In this document: positions 62,815 to 64,000 of the stretch, piece after piece | How the letters are laid out: every line of letters starts with the position of its first letter | Numbering within the stretch: the stretch's first letter is position 1 | Assembly (NCBI GenBank): GCA_020636195.1 | Contig: JACJYH010000007.1 | Coordinates: forward strand, 62,001-126,000 | Source: Lewinellaceae bacterium | GTDB lineage: Bacteria; Bacteroidota; Bacteroidia; Chitinophagales; Saprospiraceae | Reading direction: 5' to 3' | Length of the DNA: 64,000 bases | Notes under the pieces: model-generated | Seen by the model: only the letters and a program-made list of their open reading frames with translations | Databases searched by the model: none | What the model was told of the DNA's origin: nothing | Made by a program: the position numbers and the translations under genes

Positions 62815-64000
62815 ATTTTAAAGAAATATATGCAATCAAAGTATCACAACCACTTTGTGATTTTTATTTGACATCGATGAAGGCGATTGACATACTACAA
62901 GTTTCATTTTCTGAGCAACTCCAATATTATGATGAAAATGGTAAACTTCAAGGAAGCCAAAGAAAAGTTGATTCAAAAAGACTTACTGAAATTGGTAAAT
63001 TTATTGATTCAGTGGAAATGTCTTTTCCTAGCTCAATTATTATTGCTGCTAATTATAATGAAGATGGTGAATTAATAGATGATGAAAATATTCGTTGGGA
63101 TATTGAGCAATTAGCTGATAATCTTTTCAAAATTATTATTCCGACAGAAGCTAAATTAGCAGCAGTTATTGACGGTCAACATCGATTACAAGGTTTTGGA
63201 GATAAATATTTAAAAAATAAAGAAAGATTAAATACTGAATTGCCCGTATCAATTTTCTTTGACCTATCCAATCCTTATCAAGCTTTTCTATTTGCAACAA
63301 TTAATGGAAATCAAGTAAAAGTAGATAAAAGTTTGGCATTAGAACAATTTGGTTTTAATGTGGAAGACGAACCTCAACATTCTTGGACTCCTGAAAAACT
63401 AGCTGTCTATTTTGCAAGGATATTGAACTTTAAAGAAAGTCCAATTAAAGGACATATCAAAATTGCTCCAAAAATATCTAACCAACTCCATAAACAAATT
63501 TTTAAAACAGAAGCTGAATGGTCGGTTTCCACTGCAACTATTGTAGATGGAATACTAAATTTAATTACAAATAACGCTAAAAGGGATAGAGTTGAAATGG
63601 CACAAGAAAATATTTGGGGTAAACGTAGTAGAAGCATGGTTGAAAATTTTAAATCGGATAAATCACCATTAAGAAGGGAATACATTAATAAGGATGATAA
63701 TTTCATTTTTGAAGTTGTTGTTAACTTCTTGGCAGCTGCTAAAAAAACAGTTTGGAATGAATATAATCACAGGTCCTATATTTTCAAAACAGTCGGAATT
63801 CAAGCACTTTTTGATTTATTGAAGAGAATTTTGGAGAAAAATAAAACTGCTAAAGAATCAGAATTTATAACATATTTAGAGCAATCAACAAAGTATGATT
63901 TTTCAAGTAGTAGTATTCAGGCATCGGGAATTGGAAGAAAAGATATTCGAAATGCCCTTCTTCTTTCCTCAGGCTTAATTGACGAATCTTTTCTAAAACC
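62811..64000 (+). CDS. DGQHR-domain protein (DndB type), 3' end outside the window
   Basis: The frame is open from ATG 62811 (GGAGG just upstream at 62799-62803) to the window end, at least 396 codons. The signature VIDGQHRLQGF (about residues 117-127) and the later TINGNQVKVDKSLALEQF, plus the SFPSSIIIAANYNEDGEL region, place it in the DGQHR family with DndB. Characterised DndB proteins bind DNA and repress the dnd genes; family members also occur in deazaguanine-modification loci. Here the position, last in the operon after dndCDE-type genes, is unlike the usual dndB-first order. Whether it continues into another domain cannot be seen. Confidence 0.85.
   Translation, partial: MNFKEIYAIKVSQPLCDFYLTSMKAIDILQVSFSEQLQYYDENGKLQGSQRKVDSKRLTEIGKFIDSVEMSFPSSIIIAANYNEDGELIDDENIRWDIEQLADNLFKIIIPTEAKLAAVIDGQHRLQGFGDKYLKNKERLNTELPVSIFFDLSNPYQAFLFATINGNQVKVDKSLALEQFGFNVEDEPQHSWTPEKLAVYFARILNFKESPIKGHIKIAPKISNQLHKQIFKTEAEWSVSTATIVDGILNLITNNAKRDRVEMAQENIWGKRSRSMVENFKSDKSPLRREYINKDDNFIFEVVVNFLAAAKKTVWNEYNHRSYIFKTVGIQALFDLLKRILEKNKTAKESEFITYLEQSTKYDFSSSSIQASGIGRKDIRNALLLSSGLIDESFLK

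Noticed and set aside
1..64000. CRISPR arrays, rRNA and tRNA genes
   Set aside because: No regularly spaced direct repeats with unique spacers, and no tRNA cloverleaf or rRNA sequence recognised by eye; a covariance-model scan would be decisive.

Overview
The window is chromosomal DNA of a Bacteroidota bacterium, most likely in or near the Saprospiria. The signs are low GC, TAnnTTTG-type -7 promoter boxes with few Shine-Dalgarno sites, several proteins with type IX secretion (T9SS) C-terminal sorting domains, a PorQ-like outer-membrane protein, a TonB-dependent receptor with a carboxypeptidase-regulatory-like N-terminal domain, and two-component-type beta-propellers. No rRNA, tRNA or CRISPR array was recognised.

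Layout. 1-5.2 kb is an accessory stretch: a CPBP protease, a DUF4160/DUF2442 gene pair, a broken Rpn-family gene, a propeller protein and three copies of a roughly 260-290 bp MITE-like repeat. 5.5-18.9 kb carries bestrophin and beta-carbonic anhydrase, a lipoprotein whose upstream ATG is set out of frame by an (AACAC)n repeat, two T9SS cargo proteins, and housekeeping genes (thrS, dapD, a dacB-type PBP4). 19-31.6 kb holds a peptide transporter, parC, a T9SS/PKD gene with one internal stop and an abrupt GC-rich 3' part, a two-component system, a glycosyltransferase, a PaaE-type reductase and an O-methyltransferase.

32.4-46.6 kb is a direct tandem triplication with a unit of exactly 4,704 bp. 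The ancestral order is di-heme cytochrome-c peroxidase, vanadium-type haloperoxidase, MORN-repeat lipoprotein, small membrane protein, TesB-like thioesterase, alaS. Each internal junction lies at a 10-bp microhomology shared by the peroxidase gene and alaS, and makes an in-frame alaS'::peroxidase chimera. Intact peroxidase lies at the left end and intact alaS at the right end, so no essential gene was lost. The copies differ by scattered substitutions in a mosaic pattern.

49-53.8 kb encodes a TonB receptor and lipoprotein pair behind a strong palindrome, PorQ and another MORN lipoprotein. From 54.2 kb to the window end lies a very AT-rich, single-strand island for DNA phosphorothioation (Dnd). 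In order it has an excisionase-like HTH protein, a large protein combining RNA-polymerase-alpha-CTD-like, sigma-region-4-like and HARE-HTH-like segments, DndC, DndD, a DndE-like domain fused to a HerA/FtsK-type ATPase, two small membrane proteins and a DGQHR-domain (DndB-type) protein running off the end. The fusion ATPase, the unusual regulator and the two membrane proteins are the best candidates for something new.
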